Part shown: in pieces, positions 34,216 to 43,168 of the stretch | Layout: each line of letters opens with the position of its first letter | How positions within the stretch are numbered: the stretch's first letter is position 1 | NCBI GenBank assembly: GCA_017654935.2 | Contig: CM065713.1 | Coordinates: 21,754,599 to 21,818,598 of the forward strand | From: Phymorhynchus buccinoides | Taxonomy: Eukaryota > Mollusca > Gastropoda > Neogastropoda > Raphitomidae | Direction: 5' to 3' | DNA length: 64,000 nucleotides | Notes under the pieces: generated by a model | What the model was told of the DNA's origin: nothing | Databases searched by the model: none | The model's input: only the letters and a program-made list of their open reading frames with translations | Translations under genes and position numbers: made by a program

Positions 34216-34810
34216 TTTCTTGAAATCGGGAAATTTCCTCAAAAATTTTTAATGTCTGCTTTGTTACTTGACATAAAATTTTGACGGTTTGTTGTTATTT
34301 CAATACCTTACGACTCGTTTTCTATCTTGTCGTTCCGAAGCGCATAGAGAATTTTCAATGGATCACTGCACTATATAAATAAATCTACTATGATTAGGAT
34401 TCTCCCCTTTAGGGAAAATACTATTGCATTCGTCAAAATTCTTCTTTTTTCTTGTTTTTTTCCCTTTTTCTTCCCCTTTTTTTGTCCGATTTGGCTGACA
34501 TTATCAGAAAACTTGCAGGACCTTATGGGTATATGAAATTTGAAATATTAAATGATTAGGCTGAATTTTCGGCAAAATATGGCAGAAAAAGCGAGAAATT
34601 GGTGAAATTTCAATCTTGACTATCTCAAAAACGGTTGAACAGATTTCGTTCATATTTTCAGAATTTACTACAAAGTAGATTTGCAACACTTCCGGTATAA
34701 CACTGAACCGGAAGTACGAACCGGAAGTGCCCCAGCTATGGTCAGGCAGCTTTTATTTGGTTCACGGAATAGCCAAAACCGGAAGTGACGTCACAAAACT
34801 AACTACTCAC

Positions 34811-34951
34811 CGGCCTGGGGGTTGGGGTTGCTGATTTTCCGCGACGTGCTGAGCACAGGGATGAAGGCGGAAGCCCTCTTGCCACGCTTTTTGCCGGTAC
34901 ACGTCTCTGGCACGTCTTCCACACACTGTTTGTGTACCCCCATATCACAGC
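34811..34951 (-). CDS. ARHGEF11/12-like: Exon e9: second half of the C1 domain and basic linker
   Basis: This 141-bp exon encodes CDMGVHKQCVEDVPETCTGK, then KRGKRASAFIPVLSTSRKIS and NPNPQA. The Cys-x4-His-x2-Cys-x7-Cys set completes the C1 zinc-binding pattern begun in e8. C1 domains bind lipids or protein partners at membranes; whether this one binds diacylglycerol cannot be decided here. The basic KKRGKR run that follows could aid membrane contact (inference). The acceptor CTTCACGCAG is at 34952 and the donor CCG|GTGAGT at 34810. The first ~28 bp plus the acceptor are repeated about thirteen more times upstream in the intron. Confidence 0.95.
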
Positions 34952-35697
34952 CTGCGTGAAGATAGAGCAGACATAGAGCACTGTTTGTGTACCCCCATAT
35001 CACAGCCTGCGTGAAGATAGAGCAGACATAGAGCACTGTTTGTGTAGGTACCCCATATCACAGCCTGCGTGAAGATAGAGCAGACATAGAGCACTGTTTG
35101 TGTTCCCCCATATCACAGCCTGCGTGAAGATAGAGCAGACATAGAGCACTGTTTGTGTAGGTACCCCATATCACAGCCTGCGTGAAGATAGAGCAGACAT
35201 AGAGCACTGTTTGTGTAGGTACCCCATATCACAGCCTGCGTGAAGATAGAGCAGACATAGAGCACTGTTTGTGTAGGTACCCCATATCACAGCCTGCGTG
35301 AAGATAGAGAAGACATAGAGCACTGTTTGTGTTCCCCCATATCACAGCCTGCGTGGAGATAGAGCAGACATAGAGCACTGTTTGTGTAGGTACCCCATAT
35401 CACAGCCTGCGTGAAGATAGAGCAGACATAGAGCACTGTTTGTGTTCCCCCATATCACAGCCTGCGTGAAGATAGAGCAGACATAGAGCACTGTTTGTGT
35501 AGGTACCCCATATCACAGCCTGCGTGAAGATAGAGAAGACATAGAGCACTGTTTGTGTTCCCCCATATCACAGCCTGCGTGGAGATAGAGCAGACATAGA
35601 GCACTGTTTGTGTAGGTACCCCATATCACAGCCTGCGTGAAGATAGAGCAGACATAGAGCACTGTTTGTGTACCCCCATATCACAGCCTGCGTGAAG
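34952..35697 (-). repeat. Tandem array carrying the acceptor and 5' end of exon e9
   Basis: About thirteen extra copies, spaced 55 or 58 bp, of TATCTTCACGCAG plus the first ~28 coding bases of e9 (CDMGVHKQC). The 58-bp units carry a small insertion that shifts the exon frame. The real exon is the last copy in transcript order. Confidence 0.93.
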
Positions 35698-36291
35698 AAG
35701 ACAAACATTTTTTATTGTTCAGCTCAGGACAGGCTCTTAGGGTTCTTCTTCTCCCATCGAACAACCTCCGTGACCTTGTTGATGGTTCTGTTGTTATATC
35801 AAGAACTGGGGGACTAACCCACTCCCAAATTCAGATATACTTAAGGACAAAAACCTCGTATCTTCGTTCTTTTCAAGTATTACAACAACAAAAAAAAAAG
35901 AAAAAAAGGAATTTTAACAAAATTCAGAACTGAAGTTAACAAAATTCAGGGTGAAAGCGACAGAGTTTGAAAATAAGGAAAAGGTGCATTGGGTTCCTGG
36001 GGCCTAATTTCCGGAGGCCTCTGCCTTGCCCCCCAAATCTGACAAGAATGTGCAGATAAATTATCATGAGCTTAAGGTCTTTCATTCACTTTACGTGGCA
36101 ACGTAAATGTTCTAGCGGGCCTATGAAAATCAATTAAAATTTGAAAATTTTCCTTATTTTCTGATTTTAAAATGAAGGAAATCCTTGCTGAGAAGGAAAC
36201 CACCCATTGAGATACAATAACTTGTTTGTGAATTTTTAAAACACCGAGGTTTGTGAATTCCACCGACAATACGTTACTCACTATACAAAGA

Positions 36292-36358
36292 TGATGATGA
36301 TGATGACGACAACGATGATGATGATGATGATGACATGACAATAAGATGATGACGATGA
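36292..36358 (+). repeat. (GAT)n microsatellite next to exon e8
   Basis: GATGAT and GACGAC units end 13 bp from the e8 donor. Confidence 0.9.
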
Positions 36359-36370
36359 CATACTACTCAC

Positions 36371-36479
36371 TCTGACAGAGGAATCCCTGGTAGCCCACGC
36401 CCCATATCAACGCCTCGCACTTGGAACACATGGTGGGGACGTAAAAATGCTGAAGGTTGAACTGGTGTCCTTTCACCGT
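36371..36479 (-). CDS. ARHGEF11/12-like: Exon e8: first half of the C1 domain
   Basis: This 109-bp exon encodes TVKGHQFNLQHFYVPTMCSK, then CEALIWGVGYQGFLCQ. Joined to e9 through a Ser codon it gives a full H-x12-C-x2-C-x13-C-x2-C-x4-H-x2-C-x7-C zinc pattern with every ligand present. The acceptor reads TTTTTTAGCAG, a NAGNAG pair; use of the first AG would add one Gln. The donor CAGA|GTGAGT is at 36370. Placement between RH and DH matches fly RhoGEF2 as I recall it. Confidence 0.95.
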
Positions 36480-36501
36480 CTGCTAAAAAACAACAACAAC
36501 A

Positions 36502-36927
36502 TATGTGACCCAGGACGTTAAGGGACATTAAGAGTCAAACTGACCATTCTGAGATAATTATACATTTGAAAACTTCAGACAATTCCCGTTCTAATGATAC
36601 AAGAACCGTTCTTGTATCTTTTTCCATTCCAGTGTTATGAACATTCAAAGTTAGTAGGGTGAGCGTCAGCCATTTTGAGAAAACACAGTCTAAAGTCTAG
36701 CTTAGCTGAAGAAAATGCATCGACCTACTCGTCTTGAAGCACTTAAAAGACCATTTAGAGACCACATTAAAGGTTGTCCTTTATGGATATGAAAGATAAG
36801 ATGTTGGAGAACACAAAAATACCCATAACTCAAAATGGACAAAAAGTGAGATTTTTGACTTTGCAAGCCTGTTGTGAGAAACTAGCCCAGCGACTTAATG
36901 TCCCTTTCGTGGTGCTGGGTCACATAT
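36502..36927 (+). mobile_element. MITE with TGTGACCCAG ends
   Basis: Left TGTGACCCAGGACGTTAAGG and right CCTTTCGTGGTGCTGGGTCA(CA) are imperfect inverted ends sharing TAATGTCCCTT. TA flanks are possible. The interior shows no domain. Confidence 0.75.
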
Positions 36928-36945
36928 AGTAATGCTTCTTCTTCA

Positions 36946-37246
36946 TCAGTCGCTCATTATCCTGTCAATTATGAGTGCAGATGCGTCATGCTGAGTTATA
37001 ATAATGCGCCTAACTAAGAAATCAAATAAGTTAGGCGCAGCATGTCTGTCTTCGGCTGGAGAAAATCTTTGTAAGAATTTCTTATAAAAATCAAAAGGCA
37101 AGAGAATGAACCAGTAAGGCAGAAAGATAGTAAAAGACAGTCAGCAAAGGGAAAAGGCAAAGTCAAAGAGAGTGACAGGTTAGTAGGAAGTCACAAGCAC
37201 AGAACTTCCAGAAGGTGGAAGAATCGTTTGTACGATAGACACTTCA
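36946..37246 (-). mobile_element. GAA-tailed SINE-like retroposon, inverted
   Basis: Starts CTTCTTCTTCATCAG and runs to GAACTTCCAGAAGGTGG, the reverse complement of the family body. Confidence 0.65.
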
Positions 37247-37317
37247 AAGAAACCTGCTTTACTTCAAAGAAAGCCACATCAAGAAACATTAGCCATGATC
37301 AAACACTGCACCTGCTC

Positions 37318-37943
37318 CTCCCTTGTCCTTCATGATGTAATTGTACACACACCCTCTCCCTGCCAGTACCACCCCCCCCCCCCCCCCCTTGTCCTTCATG
37401 ATCGCGAATTGGGATCACACACACACCCCCCTCTCCCTTCATGATGACAACCCCCCACCCCCCCCCCACACACACCTTGGATTTGGAGGATCGCGACCCT
37501 GGGATCTTGAGGCCCCGCTCGTCCTTCATGATGACAACACCCCACCCCCCATCCACACACACCTTGGATTTGGAGGATCGCGACCCTGGGATCTTGAGGC
37601 CCCGCTCGTCCTTCATGATGACAACACCCCACCCCCCATCCACACACCCCCACCCTTGGATTTGGAGGATCGCGACCCTGGGATCTTGAGGCCCCGCTCG
37701 TCCTTCATGATGACAACACCCCACCACCCCCCACCAATCCACACACACCACACACACCTGGATTTGGAGGATCGCGACCCTGGGATCTTGAGGCCCCGCT
37801 CGTCCTTCATGATGACAACACCCCCCCCCCCCCCCCACACACACCCCTTGGATTTTGAGGATCGCGACCCAGGGATCTTGAACCCCCGCTTATCCTTCAT
37901 GATGACAACCCCCCCACCCCCCCCAATCTAAACACACACACAC
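37318..37943 (-). repeat. Tandem array carrying the 3' end and donor of exon e7
   Basis: Five near-complete copies (ends near 37487, 37563, 37653, 37760 and 37846) and about three shorter ones, about 75-105 bp apart. Each holds the e7 3' end coding MMKDERGLKIPGSRSSKSK, the GTGTGTGTG donor, and a C-rich or GTGGGG spacer. Confidence 0.92.
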
Positions 37944-38127
37944 CTTGGATTTGGCGGATCGCGACCCTGGGATCTTGAGGCCCCGCTTGTCCTTCATCAT
38001 GAAGCTCTGGACCCGCTCCAGGATGGACCCCGAACTGGAGGCCTTGGACACCCCGACCTGCCTGAAGAACGTGGCCAGGGCCCACCCCATGGCTAGGTCC
38101 CTGTCTGACAGCTTGCGCCCACTCCTC
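37944..38127 (-). CDS. ARHGEF11/12-like: Exon e7: C-terminal part of the RGS-like domain
   Basis: This 184-bp exon encodes RSGRKLSDRDLAMGWALATF, FRQVGVSKASSSGSILERVQ and SFMMKDKRGLKIPGSRSAKS plus K. It aligns in position with the last RH helices and basic tail of LARG (…FALNTYMSHAGIRL…). The donor AAG|GTGTGTG at 37943 runs into a GT-rich array. At the 5' side the neighbouring copies read HCTQEESGRKL from a CAG at 38135, but this copy lacks 2 nt there. Only the CTCAG at 38128 keeps the frame, giving a Trp at the junction. Which of this exon and the copy at 38706-38884 is used is therefore open. Confidence 0.83.
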
Positions 38128-38134
38128 CTGAGTG

Positions 38135-38640
38135 CTGCACACACACACCCACGATTTGTTATAAACACTACACATTATACCACACACTGTACATTATATC
38201 ACACGCTGTGCAGTAGTGAAGGATGTAGCTAGGGCCCACCCCATGGCCAGGTCCCTGTCTGACAGCTTGCGCCCTGACTCCTCCTGAGTGCTGCACAACC
38301 ACACCCACGATGATGTTATAAACACTACACATTATACCACACACTGTACATTATATCACACGCTGTGCAGTAGTGAAGGATGTAGCTAGGGCCCACCCCA
38401 TGGCCAGGTCCCTGTCTGACAGCTTGCGCCCTGACTCCTCCTGAGTGCTGCACAACCACACCCACGATGATGTTATAAACACTACACATTATACCACACA
38501 CTGTACATTATGGCACACGCTGTGCAGTAGTGAAGGATGTAGCTAGGGCCCACAACATGGCTAACTCCCTGTCCGACAGCTTGCATCCTGACTCCTCCTG
38601 AGTGCTGCACACCCACACCCAGATATTATGCAATAATAGT
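38135..38640 (-). repeat. 157-bp tandem array carrying the acceptor and 5' end of exon e7
   Basis: Copies of the e7 start (EESGRKLSDRDLAM) with its CAG acceptor begin near 38224, 38381 and 38538, an exact 157-bp period. They are separated by intron containing CACTACACATTATACCACAC. Confidence 0.9.
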
Positions 38641-38705
38641 GAATTATTGTCAATATGAAACAAAATTACGCAATAATAATTATGCATTGTCAATATTAAA
38701 CACAT

Positions 38706-38884
38706 TAGTGACCCTGGTGATCTTGAAGCCCCGCTTGTCCTTCATCATGAAGCTCTGGACTCGCTCCAGGATGGACCCCGAACTGGAGGCCTTGGACACC
38801 CCGACCTGCCTGAAGAACGTGGCCAGGGCCCACCCCATGGCTAGGTCCCTGTCCGACAGCTTGCGTCCTGACTCCTCTTGAGTG
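38706..38884 (-). pseudogene. Near full-length second copy of exon e7
   Basis: It reads TQEESGRKLSDRDLAMGWAL, ATFFRQVGVSKASSSGSILE, RVQSFMMKDKRGFKI and then diverges. The acceptor TGTGTGCAG at 38885 and the full 5' coding part are intact, unlike e7. At the 3' end a 1-nt change replaces PGSRSAKSK by TRVTN, and the e7 donor is lost. AGG|GTCACT would be the only weak phase-0 donor. It could be a dead duplicate or an alternative exon. Confidence 0.75.
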
Positions 38885-38939
38885 CTGCACACCCACACCC
38901 ACGATGATGTTAAAAGCACTACACATTATACCACACACT

Positions 38940-39000
38940 GTAGTGAAGGTGGTGGCCAGAGGCCCACCCCAAAAGTCTAGGTCCCTGTCTGACAAAATCG
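38940..39000 (-). repeat. Partial further copy of the e7-derived unit
   Basis: GTAGTGAAGGTGGTGGCCAG, GGCCCACCCC and GTCCCTGTCTGACA match the 157-bp unit, with changes. Confidence 0.7.
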
Positions 39001-39134
39001 ATTGAAAATTGCGACTTTAGCCTCCAAATGAAGTGCTGAACACTTTCCCTGAGCGAACACACACCAGAAAGGATTTTATGCAATAATAATGATGCGCTAC
39101 GGCCGTCTGCCCGATACTTTATTGAAGAACGCAA

Positions 39135-39435
39135 TACAGTGGATCCTCCCTATTAACCCTTTCAACGCTAGCCATTTTTTAGCCAAAACTGTCCATTAAA
39201 CTTACCTGGACAGAGAAAAGATTCTGTCTGCAATATTTGGGGATTCCTCTGTGGTATGCATAAAATAAGGCCTCTCCTTAACTCCCAAAATTAAGAACAT
39301 AATGTCAATGGATACTAGACCCTCATTTGATGCCATTCAGTGACATGGATGTTACATCATTGTGGTGCCAAGAGGCGACAGTGGCGATGAAAGGGTTAAG
39401 ATCTTTCCTATTAAGACTCTCTAAGATGTACCCGG
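39135..39435 (+). mobile_element. Degenerate pogo/Tigger-like MITE interrupted by a TTAA element
   Basis: TACAGTGGATCCTCCCTATTAA is followed by a TTAA/CCCTTTCACCGCCA-family element (39153-39399, inverted), then TTAAGATCTTTCCTATTAAG continues the host. Confidence 0.7.
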
Positions 39436-39579
39436 CGTAATAATTGCACTCCACAATTTCGAAGTTTCAAATTTCTCTACTTCGCAGTTTTATTTTCCCT
39501 GAATCCGGGCTTCAGGCAAAACCTGTGGCATGCATAACCCCCCCCCCACACACACACACACACCCCCCTGTGGACTCAC

Positions 39580-39682
39580 CAGTGCAACAGGTGGGGCATG
39601 AGGTACTTGTCGATCATCTTCAGCTCAGAGCTCTTGTCCATGCTCTCCCTCAGTTCATGGACGCCAAAGATGTTCCCCAGAC
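39580..39682 (-). CDS. ARHGEF11/12-like: Exon e6: RGS-like domain helix
   Basis: This 103-bp exon encodes LGNIFGVHELRESMDKSSEL then KMIDKYLMPHLLH. With the last base of e5 the join reads KRDLGLGNIFG, which aligns with KRTLGLGSLYG in LARG. The acceptor GTGTCAG is at 39683 and the donor CACTG|GTGAGT at 39579. It ends with two bases (TG) that need one base from e7. Confidence 0.94.
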
Positions 39683-39705
39683 CTGACACACAGAGAAACA
39701 GAAGA

Positions 39706-40176
39706 CAGGCATCAGAATACTCCAGAGTCCAATCCGCGGACGAACACTACTCGCCATGACTCGGAGTCGACATCAAGTCGGACCCCACAAAACTCTAGTC
39801 TGTAGTCGGCATCATTCGCTACCCGATTTCTCGCGGCAAAGTTCAAAGTTCTCACATCATCGTAGTCTCCCGCGGCGATCATATCCTCTAAATCGACTCA
39901 TTTAAAACCCAAATCACAATCACTGTCATCAAAACAAACTCTAAAACAGTGAAAGTAAGAGTCTAGAGAGCTCTAAACTCGGAAGAAAAAACAAACATGG
40001 CCGCGATTTTTCGTTTCCGAAGGCGCAGTATGAAAACAAATCGCTTAAGAATACCATTTGAGAATAAGATCGCGCTGCCTCATGAAGTACAAACCACGGC
40101 CGGCAGTGCCAAAACCGCAGCCAGTGGATACCAAAACCGCGGAAATCCGCGGATCCGCAGGACGTTCTGATGCCTG
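39706..40176. mobile_element. DNA transposon with CAGGCATCAGAA ends
   Basis: Inverted ends CAGGCATCAGAA and TTCTGATGCCTG with exact 6-bp flanks AGAAGA (39700-39705, 40177-40182). It was inserted at the edge of a duplicated e6 fragment. Confidence 0.87.
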
Positions 40177-40180
40177 AGAA

Positions 40181-40216
40181 GATCATCTTCAGCTGGGAGC
40201 TCTTGTCCATGCTCTC
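40181..40216 (-). pseudogene. Fragment of exon e6
   Basis: 36 bp match 39611-39646 with two changes (MDKSSQLKMI instead of MDKSSELKMI). It lies between the CAGGCATCAGAA element and a transposon coding remnant. Confidence 0.85.
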
Positions 40217-40433
40217 AATCTTCGCTGGCCATGCATGGCCACTTCTTCAGCCACTCGTCTTGGAACCGGTGTTCCCTCGCACTAGTGCCGTTATCTTCGG
40301 GCTGCTTCTCCGAGACTGTTGATGCAGTAGCTGTTTCTGCAACATCTTCTGCACACTCGTTTGGCAGAGGATTTCTTTTTTTTACTTTGCCGCCACAAAA
40401 ATCAAAGTCGAAGAGCGTCGTTGTGCGCTTCAT
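40215..40433 (-). pseudogene. N-terminal fragment of a zinc-finger/hAT-like transposon protein
   Basis: The 72-codon frame starts MKRTTTLFDFDFCGGKVKKR and contains HRFQDEWLKKWPC shortly before its stop. RFQxEWLxxxPWL-type motifs mark the start of ZNF862/hAT-like transposon proteins. The rest of the protein is missing. It has no fit with the host gene's splice phases. Confidence 0.55.
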
Positions 40434-40764
40434 TTTGAAGAAAATTCAACATGGCGGGTAGGACTCTTCTTGTCGGTAATATGAGATGAACGTGATTGGT
40501 GGATTTACACTAACATTGTAAAGGAACCAATGAAATGTCGAGAAATCATTCATTCCTGCTCAATGCTTTCGGTTTGTGCAGACGACGGATTTAGCAGACG
40601 ACGAAGGAATTCCCGCAGCGATCGGAAAAAAATGCGGGCAGTTCTGCAAATATGCGGGCGTCGGCCCGCGCTTAGACCCGATTATTGCGGGAAGGAACAG
40701 ATTTGGGGGGTGATTGTACCAATCCCGCGCCCTAGAATCAGCTCTAAGGATACACAGCACTTAC

Positions 40765-40942
40765 CCAGATCTCTCTTGTTCCTGAAGTCGGCCAGCTGCT
40801 CTGCAATCTCAGGGCTGAGGGCGGCCCTCACCCCGTCGAACAACGCCCGCAGGATAGGCTCCGTGTCTGTGCGCGAGTTGGCCGCCACCAGCACGTCGTT
40901 GGCCTGAGCCACCAACGATTCGCTCACCTCCACACGCAACGG
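40765..40942 (-). CDS. ARHGEF11/12-like: Exon e5: core of the RGS-like domain
   Basis: This 178-bp exon encodes PLRVEVSESLVAQANDVLVA, ANSRTDTEPILRALFDGVRA, ALSPEIAEQLADFRNKRDL. It aligns with the RH segment APLRVKIPEMLQ…PEIQEQIHDYRTKRTLG of LARG. The acceptor TTGTTACAG is at 40943 and the donor CTGG|GTAAGT at 40764. It starts in phase 0 after e4 and ends in phase 1. The 5' ~35 bp and acceptor are copied several times upstream. Confidence 0.96.
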
Positions 40943-42060
40943 CTGTAACAACAAACAACAATGAATGTCAACAAGATGGTATCGCAATATAAAAGTTCTC
41001 CCAGTTCAAACAAGGTGTGTGAAGTTGGCCGCCCACTAAACACGTCGTTGGCCCGAGTCACCAACGATTCGCTGACCTCCACACGCAACGGCTGTGAACA
41101 ACAACAACCATAATGAATGCTAACAGGATAGCACAGCCATATAAAAGTTCTCCCAGCTCCAACAAGGTGCCGCCACAAACACATCGTTAGCCTGAGTCAC
41201 AACAACAACTGTGAACAACAACAACCATAACGAATGTCACATGGGTGTAACTACACAAAATGAAAAAACCCTGAAAGGCCGGGGTCCAGGGGTAATGTCC
41301 CCCTGCAGCTGAAGAAAAAATTGATTTATGAAGGTATTTTAGTTTGCTTTTTCCACAATTTATACAAAATGCTTATTTTTAAGTGTTTGAAAAATACAGG
41401 AGACACACAAAGATCTTGTTTGACAATTTTAAAAAAAAAGAGGAAATTCCTTTTCTGGTAAAATTCAAAAAACAGGAAATCCTTGTATATCAGGAAGAGT
41501 TTCACCCATGATGGTAACAAGACAGCAAAGCCATATAAAAGTTCTCCCGATTCAAACAAGGTGCGCGAGTTGGCCTGAGTCACCAAGGATTTGCCGACCT
41601 CCACACGCAACGGCTGAAAGAAAAAACAAAAACACCCCACATTATGAACAAGATGGCAACGCCATACAAAACTACTCCCAGTTCAATCAAACAGGGCTCG
41701 GTGTTGGTGTGTGAAGTTAGCCGCCACACCAACACGTCGTTGGCCAGAGTCACCAACGATTCGCTCACCTGCACACGCAACGGCTGTGAACAAAAACATT
41801 ACGAACAAGATGGCATCGCCATATATAAGTTCTCCCAGTTCAAACAACGTGCTGCCCACCAACACATCGTTGGCCTGAGTCACCAAGGATTCGCTCACAA
41901 ACACAGGCAACGGCTGTGACAACAAACAACCATAATGAATGTCAACAAGATGGCACAGCCATATAAAAGCTCTCCCAGTCCAAACCAGGTGCGCGATTTA
42001 GCCGCCCACCAAACATGTCGTTGGCCCGAGTCACCAAGGATTCGCTCACCTCCACATGCT
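40943..42060 (-). repeat. Array carrying the acceptor and 5' part of exon e5
   Basis: Near copies of the e5 start (PLRVEVSESLVTQANDVLVG) with a CAG acceptor occur at about 41030-41095, 41570-41615, 41735-41788 and 41855-41920, with shorter pieces at 41170-41220 and 42000-42055. Between them lie copies of the flanking intron (AAGATGGCACAGCCATATAA, AGTTCTCCCAGTTCAAAC). About 240 bp of unrelated sequence (41270-41505) is inserted. Confidence 0.9.
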
Positions 42061-42065
42061 ACAAG

Positions 42066-42141
42066 TAAACCCCGAGTTCGAACCTGGGTACAAGGGATTT
42101 TTCCTCTCACTTTGCACTAGGCCTTACGGTCTGAACGTGGA

Positions 42142-42175
<34 letters not shown>

Positions 42176-42408
42176 GTGCCCATGCACTCAGCACACATTA
42201 ATCCCAGTGGCAACGAAAAAGTTGTCATTTGGTCAAAATTTAACCCTCCTCCCCCCCTTTCCTTCCTCATCAGTCACCAAAAAATCGCATTCAAATTGGG
42301 TTTTTTTAAATGGGTGGCGCGCCTCTGGCTTCGACGCGCTCTCCAGGTGGGAGCAACCCGAATTTCACAGCGACGCCTCTGTGACTATAAAGTACCTAAT
42401 ACTCTAAG
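42066..42408 (+). mobile_element. tRNA-derived SINE, 5'-truncated
   Basis: Begins in the tRNA-like part after box A (box B like GAGTTCGAACC) and continues GCACTAGGCCTTACGGTCTG, CTTTCGGATGAGACGATAAA, ending CCTCTGTGACTATAAAGTAC and CTAATACT. Matches 63151-63540. Confidence 0.8.
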
Positions 42409-42596
42409 AAGGTAGAATTTGGTTCCATCCAATGAATGGATATTCAAAATACCAAGCAACAACAACTGACAGCAAATTTTCAGAGGGGGGGGGGGGGGGG
42501 GGGGGAGAGAGAGAACAGTAATCACCAACAACAACAACGCTTGCACAATGCATGATGGGAAATACAGAAGGGGAGAGAACCGCCGTTGTACACAAG

Positions 42597-43039
42597 CAGA
42601 CCTGTTTACCCCCTACCCTCTAGAGTAGTCTGGATAGCTGAAATGAGTAGTTTGGGCTCAAAATGTCGATGGCTTGGAGTCAATGGACTATCTTTAGATA
42701 GTCCATTGACATATTATTGAACTTATTACGAAAACTAATAACTTGTAGCAAAAAAGACTGCTGAAATATAAAAAGCAAAGCCCCCTTTTTATATTTCTGC
42801 AGTCATTGTTATTATACAGGTTATTAGTTTTTGTAATAAATCCAATAATACGTCAATGAACTATCTAAAAATAGTCCGTTTTGACTCCAAGCCATCGATG
42901 TGTAGTTTTATTCATTAAACCATCAAACAATGTTCACTGAACATGAGTAATTATTAGAGCATTATTTCCAGTTTTGAAGAGTGGTAGAGGTCCAAATTGA
43001 GTAGAATACTACTCGAAGAGAGTAGAGTGAACAGGTCTG
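42597..43039 (+). mobile_element. CAGACCTG MITE with nested palindromic element
   Basis: Exact 6-bp flanks CACAAG (42591-42596, 43040-43045). The body is split by 42666-42898, an element with TCGATGGCTTGGAGTCAA inverted ends and ATTAGTTTT palindromic arms. Confidence 0.9.
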
Positions 43040-43063
43040 CACAAGCCAAGGAAAGGCACTCAC

Positions 43064-43168
43064 TCCGGAGGGAGCCAGGAAGGTGGAGAAAATCTCGTAT
43101 CCCCATTTGCGTAGATCTTTGATGTTGCCTGTCGACTGTTTGTAGGCGTCCGTCACGATGTAGAAGAA
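43064..43168 (-). CDS. ARHGEF11/12-like: Exon e4: RGS-like domain helices
   Basis: This 105-bp exon encodes FFYIVTDAYKQSTGNIKDLR then KWGYEIFSTFLAPSG, aligning with LLFYLCAEVYQQ…LGKDIWNIFLEKN in LARG. The acceptor GTGTTTCAG is at 43169 and the donor GGA|GTGAGT at 43063. It starts and ends in phase 0, so skipping it would keep the frame. The intron just upstream starts directly with the 54-bp array. Confidence 0.95.

Noticed and set aside
34952..35697. Regular short repeats that could be mistaken for a CRISPR array
   Set aside because: Units are contiguous with no unique spacers, lie in a eukaryotic intron, and derive from exon e9.
37299..37931. 181- and 196-codon frames (GLKIPGSRSSKSK repeats)
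   Set aside because: These read through the e7 donor-side array. Only the copy ending at 37944 connects to a full exon.
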